Shown here in pieces: positions 9,880 through 16,964 of a stretch of 64,000 nucleotides of DNA. Every line of letters starts with the position of its first letter. The first letter of the stretch is position 1. This DNA is from Gemmobacter lanyuensis (GTDB taxonomy: Bacteria > Pseudomonadota > Alphaproteobacteria > Rhodobacterales > Rhodobacteraceae). Under the pieces are notes generated by a model. The model made no database searches, was not told the origin of the DNA, and was given only the letters and a program-made list of their open reading frames with translations. The position numbers and the translations under genes are program-made. Location of the stretch: positions 186,001 to 250,000 of the forward strand of contig NZ_BMYQ01000003.1 in the NCBI RefSeq assembly GCF_014652355.1, in the 5' to 3' direction.

Positions 9880-9943
9880 TGGGGCTTGATCGGCCGGAAG
9901 GCTCTGCCATCTTGGGGGCTTAGCCATCCCGAGGGAAAGCCAG

Positions 9944-10186
9944 ATGACCGATACCCCCGACGTTCCGCAGAAAGCCCCCTACAAGGTCGAGCTTGAGGCC
10001 GGAAAGACCTATTTCTGGTGCGCCTGTGGCAAATCGCAGAAGCAGCCCTTCTGCGATGGCAGTCACAAGGGCACGACCTTCGCGCCGATGAAATTCACCG
10101 CCGAGGACAGCAAGACTGCCTTTCTTTGCGGCTGCAAGCACAGCGCGAAATCGCCCTTCTGCGACGGCAGCCACAAGGCGCTGTAA
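9944..10186 (+). CDS. Double CDGSH iron-sulfur domain protein
   Basis: 80-residue protein made of two CDGSH zinc-finger-like motifs, each binding a 2Fe-2S cluster through three Cys and one His: C26, C28, C37, H41 and C62, C64, C73, H77 (both ending PFCDGSHK). Proteins of this type are linked to iron and redox handling, but the exact role in bacteria is poorly known. GAGGGAAAG lies upstream of the ATG. A terminator follows 21 bases after the stop, so this is a single-gene unit. Confidence 0.9.
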   Translation: MTDTPDVPQKAPYKVELEAGKTYFWCACGKSQKQPFCDGSHKGTTFAPMKFTAEDSKTAFLCGCKHSAKSPFCDGSHKAL

Positions 10187-10206
10187 GATCAGGGCGCAAA
10201 ACGGGA

Positions 10207-10232
10207 AACGGGGCCAATGCGCCCCGTTCTTT
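10207..10232 (+). terminator. Intrinsic terminator after the CDGSH gene
   Basis: AACGGGGC (10207-10214), loop CAATGC, GCCCCGTT (10221-10228), followed by CTTTT. Confidence 0.75.
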
Positions 10233-10303
10233 TCATCTCTGCAGCAACTTCAGGCATTTTTTGTGAACGGGCGTTCCCGTGCGGGAAAATATGCTATCCT
10301 GCG

Positions 10304-10324
10304 GCTGCGTCACTTTGACGCAGC
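10304..10324. promoter_or_regulatory. Perfect 9-bp inverted repeat, probable operator
   Basis: GCTGCGTCA (10304-10312), spacer CTT, TGACGCAGC (10316-10324). It directly follows the AT-rich stretch AATATGCTATCC (10288-10299), which could hold a -10 element, and ends 18 bases before the start codon of the next gene. There is no U-tract. The position suits a repressor site, and the regulator is unknown. Confidence 0.55.
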
Positions 10325-10342
10325 TATATCAGGAGCGGAAAG

Positions 10343-10717
10343 ATGAACATTTCCCGGAGCTTCCTGTTGATCGGTTCCTTGTATCTCTTGGTGGGGATTG
10401 GCCTTGGCAGCCATATGGGCGCCTCGGGCGATCATACGCTGGCGCCGGTGCATGCCCATATCAACCTTCTGGGCTTTGTGCTGATGACGCTGTTCGGCCT
10501 TGCCTATCGCGTGATGCCTGCCATGGGCGGGGGGATGCTGCCCAAGGCGCATTTCTGGCTGCATCAGGCGGGCAGTCTTGTCCTGCTGATCGGGTTGTTC
10601 CTGATGATGGGCGGGATGGTCGCGGCTGAAAGCATCGGGCCGGTGTTCCCGCTGGCCGAGCTTTCGATCCTTGCCGGGGTTGTGTGCTTTCTGGTCAACC
10701 TCTGGCGCCACGCCTGA
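10343..10717 (+). CDS. Four-helix membrane protein resembling a heme-copper oxidase subunit I fragment
   Basis: 124-residue integral membrane protein with four predicted helices (about residues 6-26, 40-60, 72-95 and 104-122). The second begins with HAHINLLGF (H37, H39), a motif like the histidine-bearing helix of cytochrome c oxidase subunit I and NnrS-like proteins. Further histidines are at 24, 31, 70 and 74. At this length it cannot be an oxidase by itself. Such short proteins are often annotated as cytochrome-c-oxidase-subunit-I-like, with unknown function. Heme or copper binding is inference. AGGAGCGG precedes the ATG. A perfect inverted repeat just upstream suggests tight regulation. 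It is convergent with dgkA, 8 bases away. Confidence 0.7.
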   Translation: MNISRSFLLIGSLYLLVGIGLGSHMGASGDHTLAPVHAHINLLGFVLMTLFGLAYRVMPAMGGGMLPKAHFWLHQAGSLVLLIGLFLMMGGMVAAESIGPVFPLAELSILAGVVCFLVNLWRHA

Positions 10718-10725
10718 CGGGCGGG

Positions 10726-11088
10726 TCAGCCCAGCAGGATGACCAGCCAGGCCAGACCGCCCGCAATGGCAGTTACCGCCACGGCCGCGCTGCCCGCATC
10801 CTTGGCGCGGCCCGCGCGCGGGTCATGGTTGGTCGAGATGTAATCCACTGTCTCTTCGATGGCGGTGTTCATCAGCTCGGCCGCAAGGATCAGCACCCCC
10901 AGCGCCACGATCAGCGCACGTTCCCCGCTGGTCAGATCCAGCGAAAAGGCGAGCGTGTCGGACAACACATTCACCGCAAACCATTGGCGCAGCGATTTTT
11001 CGTTGCGCCAAGTCGAGATCCACCCCTGAAGCGACCAGGTGGCCGTATTCTTCAGCCGCAACAGCTCGGATTTTGCCCAGGCGAACAT
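10726..11088 (-). CDS. dgkA: Diacylglycerol kinase DgkA
   Basis: 120-residue integral membrane kinase that phosphorylates diacylglycerol to phosphatidate for phospholipid recycling. The family signature is present (AELMNTAIEETVDYIS), as are three hydrophobic segments and an amphipathic N-terminus (KSELLRLKNTATWSLQGW). Length with the ATG at 11088 equals the usual ~120 residues. An in-frame ATG at 11145 would add 19 residues not typical of the family. It lies downstream of the IMPACT/YigZ gene on the same strand and may be cotranscribed with it. Confidence 0.92.
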   Translation of the reverse strand: MFAWAKSELLRLKNTATWSLQGWISTWRNEKSLRQWFAVNVLSDTLAFSLDLTSGERALIVALGVLILAAELMNTAIEETVDYISTNHDPRAGRAKDAGSAAVAVTAIAGGLAWLVILLG

Positions 11089-11159
11089 GATACCCCACTT
11101 CCCGTTCCGGTCCGCTTCTGACACGGCGGGGCAGGGGCTGTCCATTGCCCCGGTGGGGG

Positions 11160-11516
11160 TCAGACTTCGGTCTGATCCAGAAAGGCACGCACGCAGGTCA
11201 CCACATGGGCGAATCGGTCGCCGCCCAGATGCACGCCGCCATACCAGCGCGTCACCACGACAATGGTATCCTTCAGCTCGGCCCGTTCCAGCATGCGCAG
11301 GATCACCGCCCCGGCGCCCGTTTCGCCGTCGTCATCCTTGACCGGCCCCCCGTCCGACAGGATGCAGGCCCAGCTGTTATGCGTGGCCTTGGCGTATTTC
11401 TTCACCCGGCGCAGATCGGCGATAAAGGCCGCACATCCCGCGCGCCCCTGCACCGGCCCGCCCGAGACCGCATATTTCGATCCCCGGTCGCGCACCACAT
11501 TTTCGATCTGCCGCAT
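11160..11516 (-). CDS. IMPACT/YigZ family protein
   Basis: 118-residue protein corresponding to the N-terminal UPF0029 domain of the YigZ/IMPACT family. It is recognised by SKYAVSG, the core DDDGETGAGAVILRML and the VVVTRWYGGVHLGGDR block. The C-terminal domain of full-length YigZ is absent, which is common in Rhodobacterales. The family is thought to act in translation regulation, but its biochemical role here is not established. The ATG at 11516 is chosen because AAAGGGTGGG lies upstream. A GTG at 11525 is also in frame. dgkA follows on the same strand. Confidence 0.85.
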   Translation of the reverse strand: MRQIENVVRDRGSKYAVSGGPVQGRAGCAAFIADLRRVKKYAKATHNSWACILSDGGPVKDDDGETGAGAVILRMLERAELKDTIVVVTRWYGGVHLGGDRFAHVVTCVRAFLDQTEV

Positions 11517-11589
11517 CCGTCCCACCCTTTCAGGGCGCGACCCTACAGCGCAGCGGGGGCGGTTGCCAGTCGCGCCCGGACGCCGCGCT

Positions 11590-11868
11590 TCAGTTCCGGG
11601 GGGACAGCGCCTCCAGTTCGGCCTTGTTGCGGCAAAAGACAGGCAGCTGCGGTTCCGTCACGACCTGCGCCAACCAGGCGCTACAGGCGTCGGCCTTGCC
11701 GCAAGACTGACAGCGCGACACCATGGCGGCAAGTTCGCTGCGCTTGACGAACCCGTCCAGCACCGCATGCGGCAGGTTCACCCCCACCACCCGCGCCATG
11801 CCATAGGTCAGCCACCAGGCCTTGGGGGCTTCGACATATCCGATCATCTGATCCTCCGTCGCAGACAT
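11590..11868 (-). CDS. DUF6455 family protein
   Basis: 92-residue cytoplasmic protein with the pattern seen in DUF6455 proteins of Rhodobacterales: CQSCGKADACSAWL followed by PVFCRNKAELEAL. The four cysteines could bind a metal, which is inference. No experimentally known role. It stands alone between the IMPACT gene and the M48 protease on the same strand. Confidence 0.75.
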   Translation of the reverse strand: MSATEDQMIGYVEAPKAWWLTYGMARVVGVNLPHAVLDGFVKRSELAAMVSRCQSCGKADACSAWLAQVVTEPQLPVFCRNKAELEALSPRN

Positions 11869-11924
11869 GTCGCCCCATGATGGGCAAAGTGCCGCGCGGT
11901 GGCGTTGACGCAGATCAACCGGCC

Positions 11925-12659
11925 TCAGTAGGCGGGCCAGCCTTCAAGCTGCGCCACGACGGCCGCCACTTGTGCGCGTCGCTGGGCATTGGCCGGGTGG
12001 CTGCCCAGAAACTGATCGCCGGGGTCGGGCAGGCGGTCAAAGAACCCGGTGCCGCGCACCGGATCGAACCCCGCCCGCCAGGTGATTTCGGCACCCAGGG
12101 CATCGGCCTCAAGCTCGAACTCCTTGGAAAACCGCCGGGCCCCCAGTTCAGCCCCCATGCGCTGCAGCTGCGCCATGGTGGCCTGATCCGCGCCCGTCGC
12201 CTCTGCGAAAACAGCACCCAGCATGGCGCCCTCGGCCGCGGTTTGCTGCCTGCGCGGGATATGGCCAGCGATGTGATGGGCCGCCTCATGCCCCAGCACG
12301 AAGGCGATTTCATCGGCATTCTGTGCCGCGGCAATCAGTGTCAGGGTAAAGACCACCACCGGGCGGCCCCGGTCATCGACGGTCTGAAAGGCATTGGGCT
12401 GCTGGTCGGGGCGGGGGTCAACCATGATCTCCAGATCGCAGTTCACGCCCCGTGGCGCGCTGGCGCGGCACATGCCCTCGGCCACAGGTTCGACACGTTC
12501 GACCACCTCGACAAAGCTGTTGGCTGGCGGGGCAGGGCGCATGATGGCCGCTGTCGGCGCCATGCCCGCGCCGGGCATCTGCACGCAGCCCGCAAGGGCC
12601 GCCGTGATCATCACTGCACCCAAGGGCGGCCCCGCTGCTGCCCGACCCGCTGCCACCAT
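11925..12659 (-). CDS. M48 family metalloprotease, probable lipoprotein
   Basis: 244-residue zinc peptidase of the M48 (Ste24/BepA-like) group. The zinc motif HEAAHH gives H124, E125 and H128, and the third ligand is probably the glutamate of EFELEADALG (about residue 184). A lipobox, ALAGC with Cys25, points to a lipoprotein in the periplasm, where relatives help quality control of outer-membrane proteins. The C-terminus has the usual SHPANAQRR segment of the family. The start at 12659 leaves a somewhat long n-region, so the ATG at 12611 (MITAALAGC) is a possible alternative. Confidence 0.85.
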   Translation of the reverse strand: MVAAGRAAAGPPLGAVMITAALAGCVQMPGAGMAPTAAIMRPAPPANSFVEVVERVEPVAEGMCRASAPRGVNCDLEIMVDPRPDQQPNAFQTVDDRGRPVVVFTLTLIAAAQNADEIAFVLGHEAAHHIAGHIPRRQQTAAEGAMLGAVFAEATGADQATMAQLQRMGAELGARRFSKEFELEADALGAEITWRAGFDPVRGTGFFDRLPDPGDQFLGSHPANAQRRAQVAAVVAQLEGWPAY

Positions 12660-12776
12660 GCCCTGCTCTCCGGTTTGTCTGCTTTGCCCAAACTATGCCC
12701 ATCCGCTCCGGGGGAAAAGGCCACAGCGCCCAGCCGTCGGCGGCTTCACGGCCTTGTCACCCGCAGCGCTTTTCCT

Positions 12777-12804
12777 TTGCGTCAGGGGGCGGGGGTGCTA
12801 GGCT
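12777..12804 (+). promoter_or_regulatory. Promoter predicted to give a leaderless mRNA
   Basis: TTGCGT (12777-12782) and TAGGCT (12799-12804) with a 16-base spacer. The ATG of the following gene begins 7 bases after the -10, at the expected transcription start. No ribosome-binding sequence is present. Confidence 0.5.
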
Positions 12805-12810
12805 AAATCC

Positions 12811-13050
12811 ATGTTTACCATCGAACACGAATTTGACGCCACCGTGATCACCCTGATTGATGAGGGTAGCGTTGCCCTGCAGGAAGATGTCACCGTTACT
12901 GCCTTTGACGATTGCGTTACGCTGGAACAGGTTCATCCCCTGACGCAGGAGCCGATGATCATCACCCTCTCCATGGCCCAGGTGCAGGACTTGGCAGCGG
13001 CGCTGAACCTGCCCGAGGGCAGCTACAGGCTGGAGCCTGCGGCCAAGTGA
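12811..13050 (+). CDS. Short hypothetical protein
   Basis: 79-residue acidic protein with no signal peptide or membrane helix. The C-terminal half (EPMIITLSMAQVQDLAAALNLPEGSYRL) reads like a small globular alpha/beta protein. I do not recognise a family. It is supported as real by good codon use, by a promoter ideally placed for a leaderless start and by the lack of any competing gene. It precedes argD by 238 bases. Confidence 0.6.
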   Translation: MFTIEHEFDATVITLIDEGSVALQEDVTVTAFDDCVTLEQVHPLTQEPMIITLSMAQVQDLAAALNLPEGSYRLEPAAK

Positions 13051-13288
13051 CATCCGGTCTGACCGGGAACGCGTGGAAATAGAGATTGCCTGACGGGGAT
13101 GGTCGGGCTATGCCATGTGCATGATCGCCCTGTGCCGCCTTTTTCAGCTGCCCCGACGCCGACGCGCCTGACCGCGCGCGGGCTTTCCGCGATCATGCCG
13201 GTTCGACCGGCACTTCTCCCTTTCCTCCCGTTGACAGAGCCGCGTGCCTTTGGCACCCCTAGGCTTTCCGTTCCGCAAGGATAATCCC

Positions 13289-14470
13289 ATGATCTCCTCC
13301 GTCCTGCCGACCTATAACCGCGCACCCTTGGCCTTTGTGAAGGGCGAGGGCAGCTGGCTGTTCGCCGAGGACGGGAGCCGATACCTCGACCTCGGGTCGG
13401 GGATCGCGGTCAACGCGCTGGGGCATGCCCATCCGGCGCTGGTACAGACGCTGGCCGATCAGGCGGCGAAGCTGTGGCATGTGTCGAACCTCTACCGCAT
13501 CCCGGAACAAGAGGCGCTGGCCGATCTGCTGGTGGAACATACCTTCGCCGATACGGTCTTCTTCACCAATTCCGGGACCGAGGCGGCAGAGCTGGCGATC
13601 AAGATGGTCCGCAAATACTGGTATGACAAAGGCCAGCCCGACCGGACCGAGATCCTGACCTTCGAAGGCGCCTTCCATGGTCGGTCGACCGGCGCCATCG
13701 CCGCCGCCGGGTCCGAAAAGATGGTCAAGGGCTTTGGCCCGCTGATGCCGGGCTTCCGCACGCTGCCCTTCGGCGATCATGATGCGCTGCGCGCCGCGCT
13801 GACCGACAAGACCGCCGCCGTGATGATCGAACCCGTGCAAGGCGAAGGCGGCATCCGCCCGCTGCCCGATGCCTGCCTGAAAGGCCTGCGCGATCTGTGT
13901 GACCAGACCGGTGCGCTTCTGGTGCTGGACGAGGTGCAATGCGGCATGGGCCGGACCGGCAAGCTTTTCGCCCATGAATGGGCGGGGATCACGCCGGATA
14001 TCATGATGGTCGCCAAGGGCATCGGCGGCGGCTTCCCGCTGGGCGCGGTGCTGGCCACGGAAAACGCGGCCTCGGGCATGGTCGCAGGCACCCATGGGTC
14101 CACCTATGGCGGCAACCCGCTCGGCTGCGCGGTGGGTGCGGCGGTCATGCGGATCGTGTCGGATGACGCCTTCCTGGCCGACGTGAACCGCAAGGCGGGC
14201 CTTTTCCGCCAAGGCTTTGAAGGGCTTATCGCGGCCCATCCCGCGGTGTTTGAAGCCGTGCGGGGCCAGGGCCTCATGCTCGGCCTGAAATGCAAGGCCG
14301 CCAATACGGATGTGGTGAAGGCGGCCTATGGCCAGCACATGTTGACGGTGCCCGCCGCGGACAATTGCGTCCGCCTGCTTCCCGCGCTCAATATCCCTGA
14401 TGCCGATATTGCCGAGGCGCTGAAGCGGCTCGATGCCGCCGCAACCGAGGTGGAGCGGAATGCCGCCTGA
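13289..14470 (+). CDS. argD: Acetylornithine aminotransferase ArgD
   Basis: 393-residue class III PLP aminotransferase of arginine synthesis, converting N-acetylglutamate semialdehyde to N-acetylornithine. Hallmarks: the FTNSGTEAAELAIKM motif, EGAFHGRS, LVLDEVQCGMGRTGKL with the PLP-binding aspartate, and the Schiff-base lysine K243 in MVAKGIGGGFPLGA. The ATG at 13289 has AAGG 8 bases upstream. A longer frame from 13244 lacks conservation. It is followed after 264 bases by argF, the usual alphaproteobacterial pairing. TTGACA at 13231 resembles a -35 box, but no well-spaced -10 was found. Confidence 0.95.
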   Translation: MISSVLPTYNRAPLAFVKGEGSWLFAEDGSRYLDLGSGIAVNALGHAHPALVQTLADQAAKLWHVSNLYRIPEQEALADLLVEHTFADTVFFTNSGTEAAELAIKMVRKYWYDKGQPDRTEILTFEGAFHGRSTGAIAAAGSEKMVKGFGPLMPGFRTLPFGDHDALRAALTDKTAAVMIEPVQGEGGIRPLPDACLKGLRDLCDQTGALLVLDEVQCGMGRTGKLFAHEWAGITPDIMMVAKGIGGGFPLGAVLATENAASGMVAGTHGSTYGGNPLGCAVGAAVMRIVSDDAFLADVNRKAGLFRQGFEGLIAAHPAVFEAVRGQGLMLGLKCKAANTDVVKAAYGQHMLTVPAADNCVRLLPALNIPDADIAEALKRLDAAATEVERNAA

Positions 14471-14659
14471 ACCCGCCAGACGGGCGCCCCCCCGGCGTTT
14501 TGCACGCGCGCCCCGGACAGGGGGCGCCACGGGCGCCGCACCCGGCCGCGGCACCGACCCTGCCGGGGAACGCGCGGTGCGCGCCTGGCGACGACCAGCC
14601 CCCGCAACCTCCGGCGCGCCCTGATGGCAGCCGGTCTTGCGGCGCTGCGGCCGCATCCC

Positions 14660-14715
14660 TTTCATCTTGGTAAAAATATCCCCCGGGGTCCGGGGGCGGG
14701 CAGCCCCCGGCGCCC
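14660..14715 (-). repeat. Intergenic hairpin repeat, copy F (divergent tail)
   Basis: Between argD and argF. CCGGGGGC (14690-14697), loop GGGCA, GCCCCCGG (14703-14710), preceded by CCCCCGGGG and the tail TTCATCTTGGTAAAAATATC. The GC hairpin and the GATATTT element match the other copies in reverse orientation. The tail past GATATTTTT differs (ACCAAGATGAA instead of CAGACAGAAAATG). The rest of the 264-base gap is GC-rich with no gene I can support. Confidence 0.6.
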
Positions 14716-14734
14716 AGCCAGAAAGTCCTGATGC

Positions 14735-15661
14735 ATGAAACATTTCCTTGATATCCACACCACCGATGCCGCCGAACTGCGGCAGATGATCGACCTTGCC
14801 CATGCGATGAAGACCGCCCGCAAGGACCGCCCCAAGGGCACGCCTGATGACGACCAGCCCCTCAAGGGTCGCATGGTCGCGCTGATCTTCGAAAAACCCT
14901 CGACCCGGACCCGCGTCTCCTTTGACGTGGGCGTGCGCCAGATGGGCGGCGAGACGATGGTGCTTTCGGGCAAGGAAATGCAGCTCGGCCATGGTGAAAC
15001 CATTGCCGATACCGCGCGCGTGCTGTCCCGCTATGTCGATCTGATCATGATCCGCACCTTCGAAGAGGCGACGCTGCAGGAAATGGCGGAACATGCCACG
15101 GTGCCTGTGATCAACGGTCTGACGAACCGCACCCACCCCTGCCAGATCATGGCCGATGTCATGACCTATGAGGAACATCGCGGCCCGATCGCGGGCAAGA
15201 AGGTGGTCTGGTGCGGCGATGGCAACAATGTCTGCGCAAGCTTCCTGCATGCCGCCGGGCAGTTCGGCTTTGACTTCACCTTCACCGGTCCCTCGACCCT
15301 CGACCCCGAGGCCGAGTGGCTGTCTTTCGCGCGGTCAAAGGGCGTGCAGGTTGCGGTGGAACGCGATCCGGCCCGCGCCGTGGCGGGGGCAGACCTTGTC
15401 GTGACCGATACCTGGGTGTCGATGCATGATCCCGAAAGCGCCAAGGAACGCCGCCACAATCAGCTGCGCCCCTATCAGGTGAATGAGACGCTGATGCAGC
15501 TGGCCAAGCCCGATGCGTTGTTCATGCACTGCCTGCCCGCCCACCGGAATGACGAAGTCACCAGCGCGGTGATGGATGGCCCGAATTCGGTGATCTTCGA
15601 TGAGGCTGAGAACCGCCTTCACGCGCAGAAGGCCGTGATGCGCTGGTGTCTCGGGGTCTGA
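14735..15661 (+). CDS. argF: Ornithine carbamoyltransferase ArgF
   Basis: 308-residue enzyme making citrulline from ornithine and carbamoyl phosphate. Carbamoyl-phosphate motif STRTR at residues 56-60 ([14 protein letters not shown]), ornithine-side motifs [13 protein letters not shown] and the catalytic HCLPAHR near residue 265. Full-length for the family. The ribosome site is weak (GAAAG). It follows argD on the same strand and ends in a strong terminator shared with the convergent MFS gene. Confidence 0.96.
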   Translation: MKHFLDIHTTDAAELRQMIDLAHAMKTARKDRPKGTPDDDQPLKGRMVALIFEKPSTRTRVSFDVGVRQMGGETMVLSGKEMQLGHGETIADTARVLSRYVDLIMIRTFEEATLQEMAEHATVPVINGLTNRTHPCQIMADVMTYEEHRGPIAGKKVVWCGDGNNVCASFLHAAGQFGFDFTFTGPSTLDPEAEWLSFARSKGVQVAVERDPARAVAGADLVVTDTWVSMHDPESAKERRHNQLRPYQVNETLMQLAKPDALFMHCLPAHRNDEVTSAVMDGPNSVIFDEAENRLHAQKAVMRWCLGV

Positions 15662-15671
15662 CACCACAGGG

Positions 15672-15698
15672 AAAGGGGCGCCTGCGGCGCCCCTTTTT
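15672..15698. terminator. Bidirectional terminator between argF and the MFS gene
   Basis: AAAGGGGCGCC (15672-15682), loop TGC, GGCGCCCCTTT (15686-15696) followed by TT. The A-run on one side and T-run on the other serve both convergent transcripts (stops at 15661 and 15702). Confidence 0.85.
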
Positions 15699-15701
15699 GC
15701 T

Positions 15702-16859
15702 TCAATGCGGCCTCACCCCGTCGGCCACTTTCGCATGGCCCGCCATGGCGGCCACGAAGATCAGACAGACTGCCAACCCCGCCCAGGTGCCGCGGAACCC
15801 GGCATGTTCCGCGATGAACCCGATAGAAGAGGGCGCGACCAGAATGCCGGCATAGCCGATCATCGTCACCGTGCTCAGCGCCGCGCCATGGGCCATGCCG
15901 GGCAGGTTCCCGGCGGCCGAAAACATGATCGGCACGGTATTGGCAATGCCCAGACCCGCCAGGCCAAAGGCCAGCAGCGCCAGCGCGGGTGTCGGCGCCA
16001 CCGCCGCCCCGATCAGTGCCCCCGCCGCAATCAGCCCCGACACCCGCAACGTGCGCACGGCGCCAAAGCGGTTACGCACGGCATCGCCGGCAAAGCGCAT
16101 CATCGCCATTGCGCCGGAAAACAGTGCAAAACCCAGGCCTGCGGCCGAAAGCGGCAGGCCCAGCTCATCCGTCAGATAGAGCGCCGACCAATCCATGATC
16201 GCCCCCTCGGGCACCATGCACAACAGCGCGGTGAAGCCCAGCAGCCAGACAATCGGCGCGCGCGGAAAGAGGGCCGCGGGCGGATGGTCCTCGGTGCTGG
16301 CGGGGCGGGGGGCCTGCATAAGGAAAGGTCGCGCCAGCATTACGGTCAGCGCCATGACGATGGCCACCGTCCCCGCCTGCGTGACCGGCCCCGCCGCCCC
16401 GATGATCAGGCTGCCCAGACTGCCGCCCAGAAAGCCCCCAAGGCTCCAGAATCCGTGGGACGAGGACATGATCGCCCGTCCCAGACGCCGTTCCACCTCG
16501 ACCGCATTGGCATTCATGGCCACATCCATGCAGCCCGCCACGGCGCCAAAAACCATCATCGCCAGCGCCAGCAGCGGGACCGTTGGTGCCAGTACGATCA
16601 GCGGCAGCACCGGCACAAGAAGCGTGGCAAAGCCCGTCAGCACAAAGCGCGATCCGAAGCGCTGGATCAGCCGTCCGGCAAACAGCATTGCGCTGACCGC
16701 GCCCAACCCGAGGCCAAGGATCAAAAGGCCCATCGCCCCCTCGCCAATCCCGTGCCGCGGCAGCAGCAGCGGAATCTGCGGTGCCCAGGCCCCCATCGCA
16801 AAACCATTGACCATGAACATGGCGGCCACGGCCCAACGGCCGCGTTTCGCGTCCAACAT
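15702..16859 (-). CDS. MFS transporter, YbjJ-like
   Basis: 385-residue major facilitator with about 12 hydrophobic segments. The first half has FNG-type entry sequence (NGFAMGAWAPQIPLLL) and the loop GCMDVAMNANAVEVERRLGR, then SSSHGFWSLGG, typical of the YbjJ-like subgroup. The substrate is unknown. The ATG at 16859 is chosen because GGAG stands 8 bases upstream and longer frames are unconserved. Two inverted repeats upstream, one overlapping the ribosome site, suggest repression. A related MFS gene lies at 46050-47189. Confidence 0.85.
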   Translation of the reverse strand: MLDAKRGRWAVAAMFMVNGFAMGAWAPQIPLLLPRHGIGEGAMGLLILGLGLGAVSAMLFAGRLIQRFGSRFVLTGFATLLVPVLPLIVLAPTVPLLALAMMVFGAVAGCMDVAMNANAVEVERRLGRAIMSSSHGFWSLGGFLGGSLGSLIIGAAGPVTQAGTVAIVMALTVMLARPFLMQAPRPASTEDHPPAALFPRAPIVWLLGFTALLCMVPEGAIMDWSALYLTDELGLPLSAAGLGFALFSGAMAMMRFAGDAVRNRFGAVRTLRVSGLIAAGALIGAAVAPTPALALLAFGLAGLGIANTVPIMFSAAGNLPGMAHGAALSTVTMIGYAGILVAPSSIGFIAEHAGFRGTWAGLAVCLIFVAAMAGHAKVADGVRPH

Positions 16860-16868
16860 GATTGATCT

Positions 16869-16882
16869 CCAAAACGCTTTGG
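16869..16882 (-). promoter_or_regulatory. LacI/GalR-type operator candidate at the MFS gene
   Basis: On the minus strand CCAAAGCGTTTTGG is a 14-base palindrome with one mismatched pair, centred on CG, the classic shape of LacI/GalR-family operators. It overlaps the ribosome-binding region of the MFS gene. No LacI-family gene lies nearby. Confidence 0.4.
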
Positions 16883-16935
16883 AAAGGCCTTTACACCTTT
16901 GGCTCGGTCGGCGGAAGCGGGCCGCCTTCACCCTT

Positions 16936-16952
16936 TGTAACTGGGTGTTACA
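16936..16952. promoter_or_regulatory. Inverted repeat upstream of the MFS gene
   Basis: TGTAAC, five bases, GTTACA. It lies 77-93 bases upstream of the MFS start, between that gene and the hrpB stop. Possible operator of unknown regulator. Confidence 0.35.
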
Positions 16953-16964
16953 GCGCAAACCCTG

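Noticed and set aside
13231-13265. TTGACA and TAGGCT as an argD promoter
   Set aside because: The spacer is 23 bases, too long for a sigma-70 promoter; kept only as a note at argD.
14433-14624. Possible small gene between argD and argF
   Set aside because: Arg/Pro/Gly/Ala-rich translation, no ribosome site, overlaps the argD end; more likely non-coding GC-rich spacer.
13259-15250. Long minus-strand open frame over argD and argF
   Set aside because: Shadow of two well-supported plus-strand enzymes; no domain, start site or codon support.
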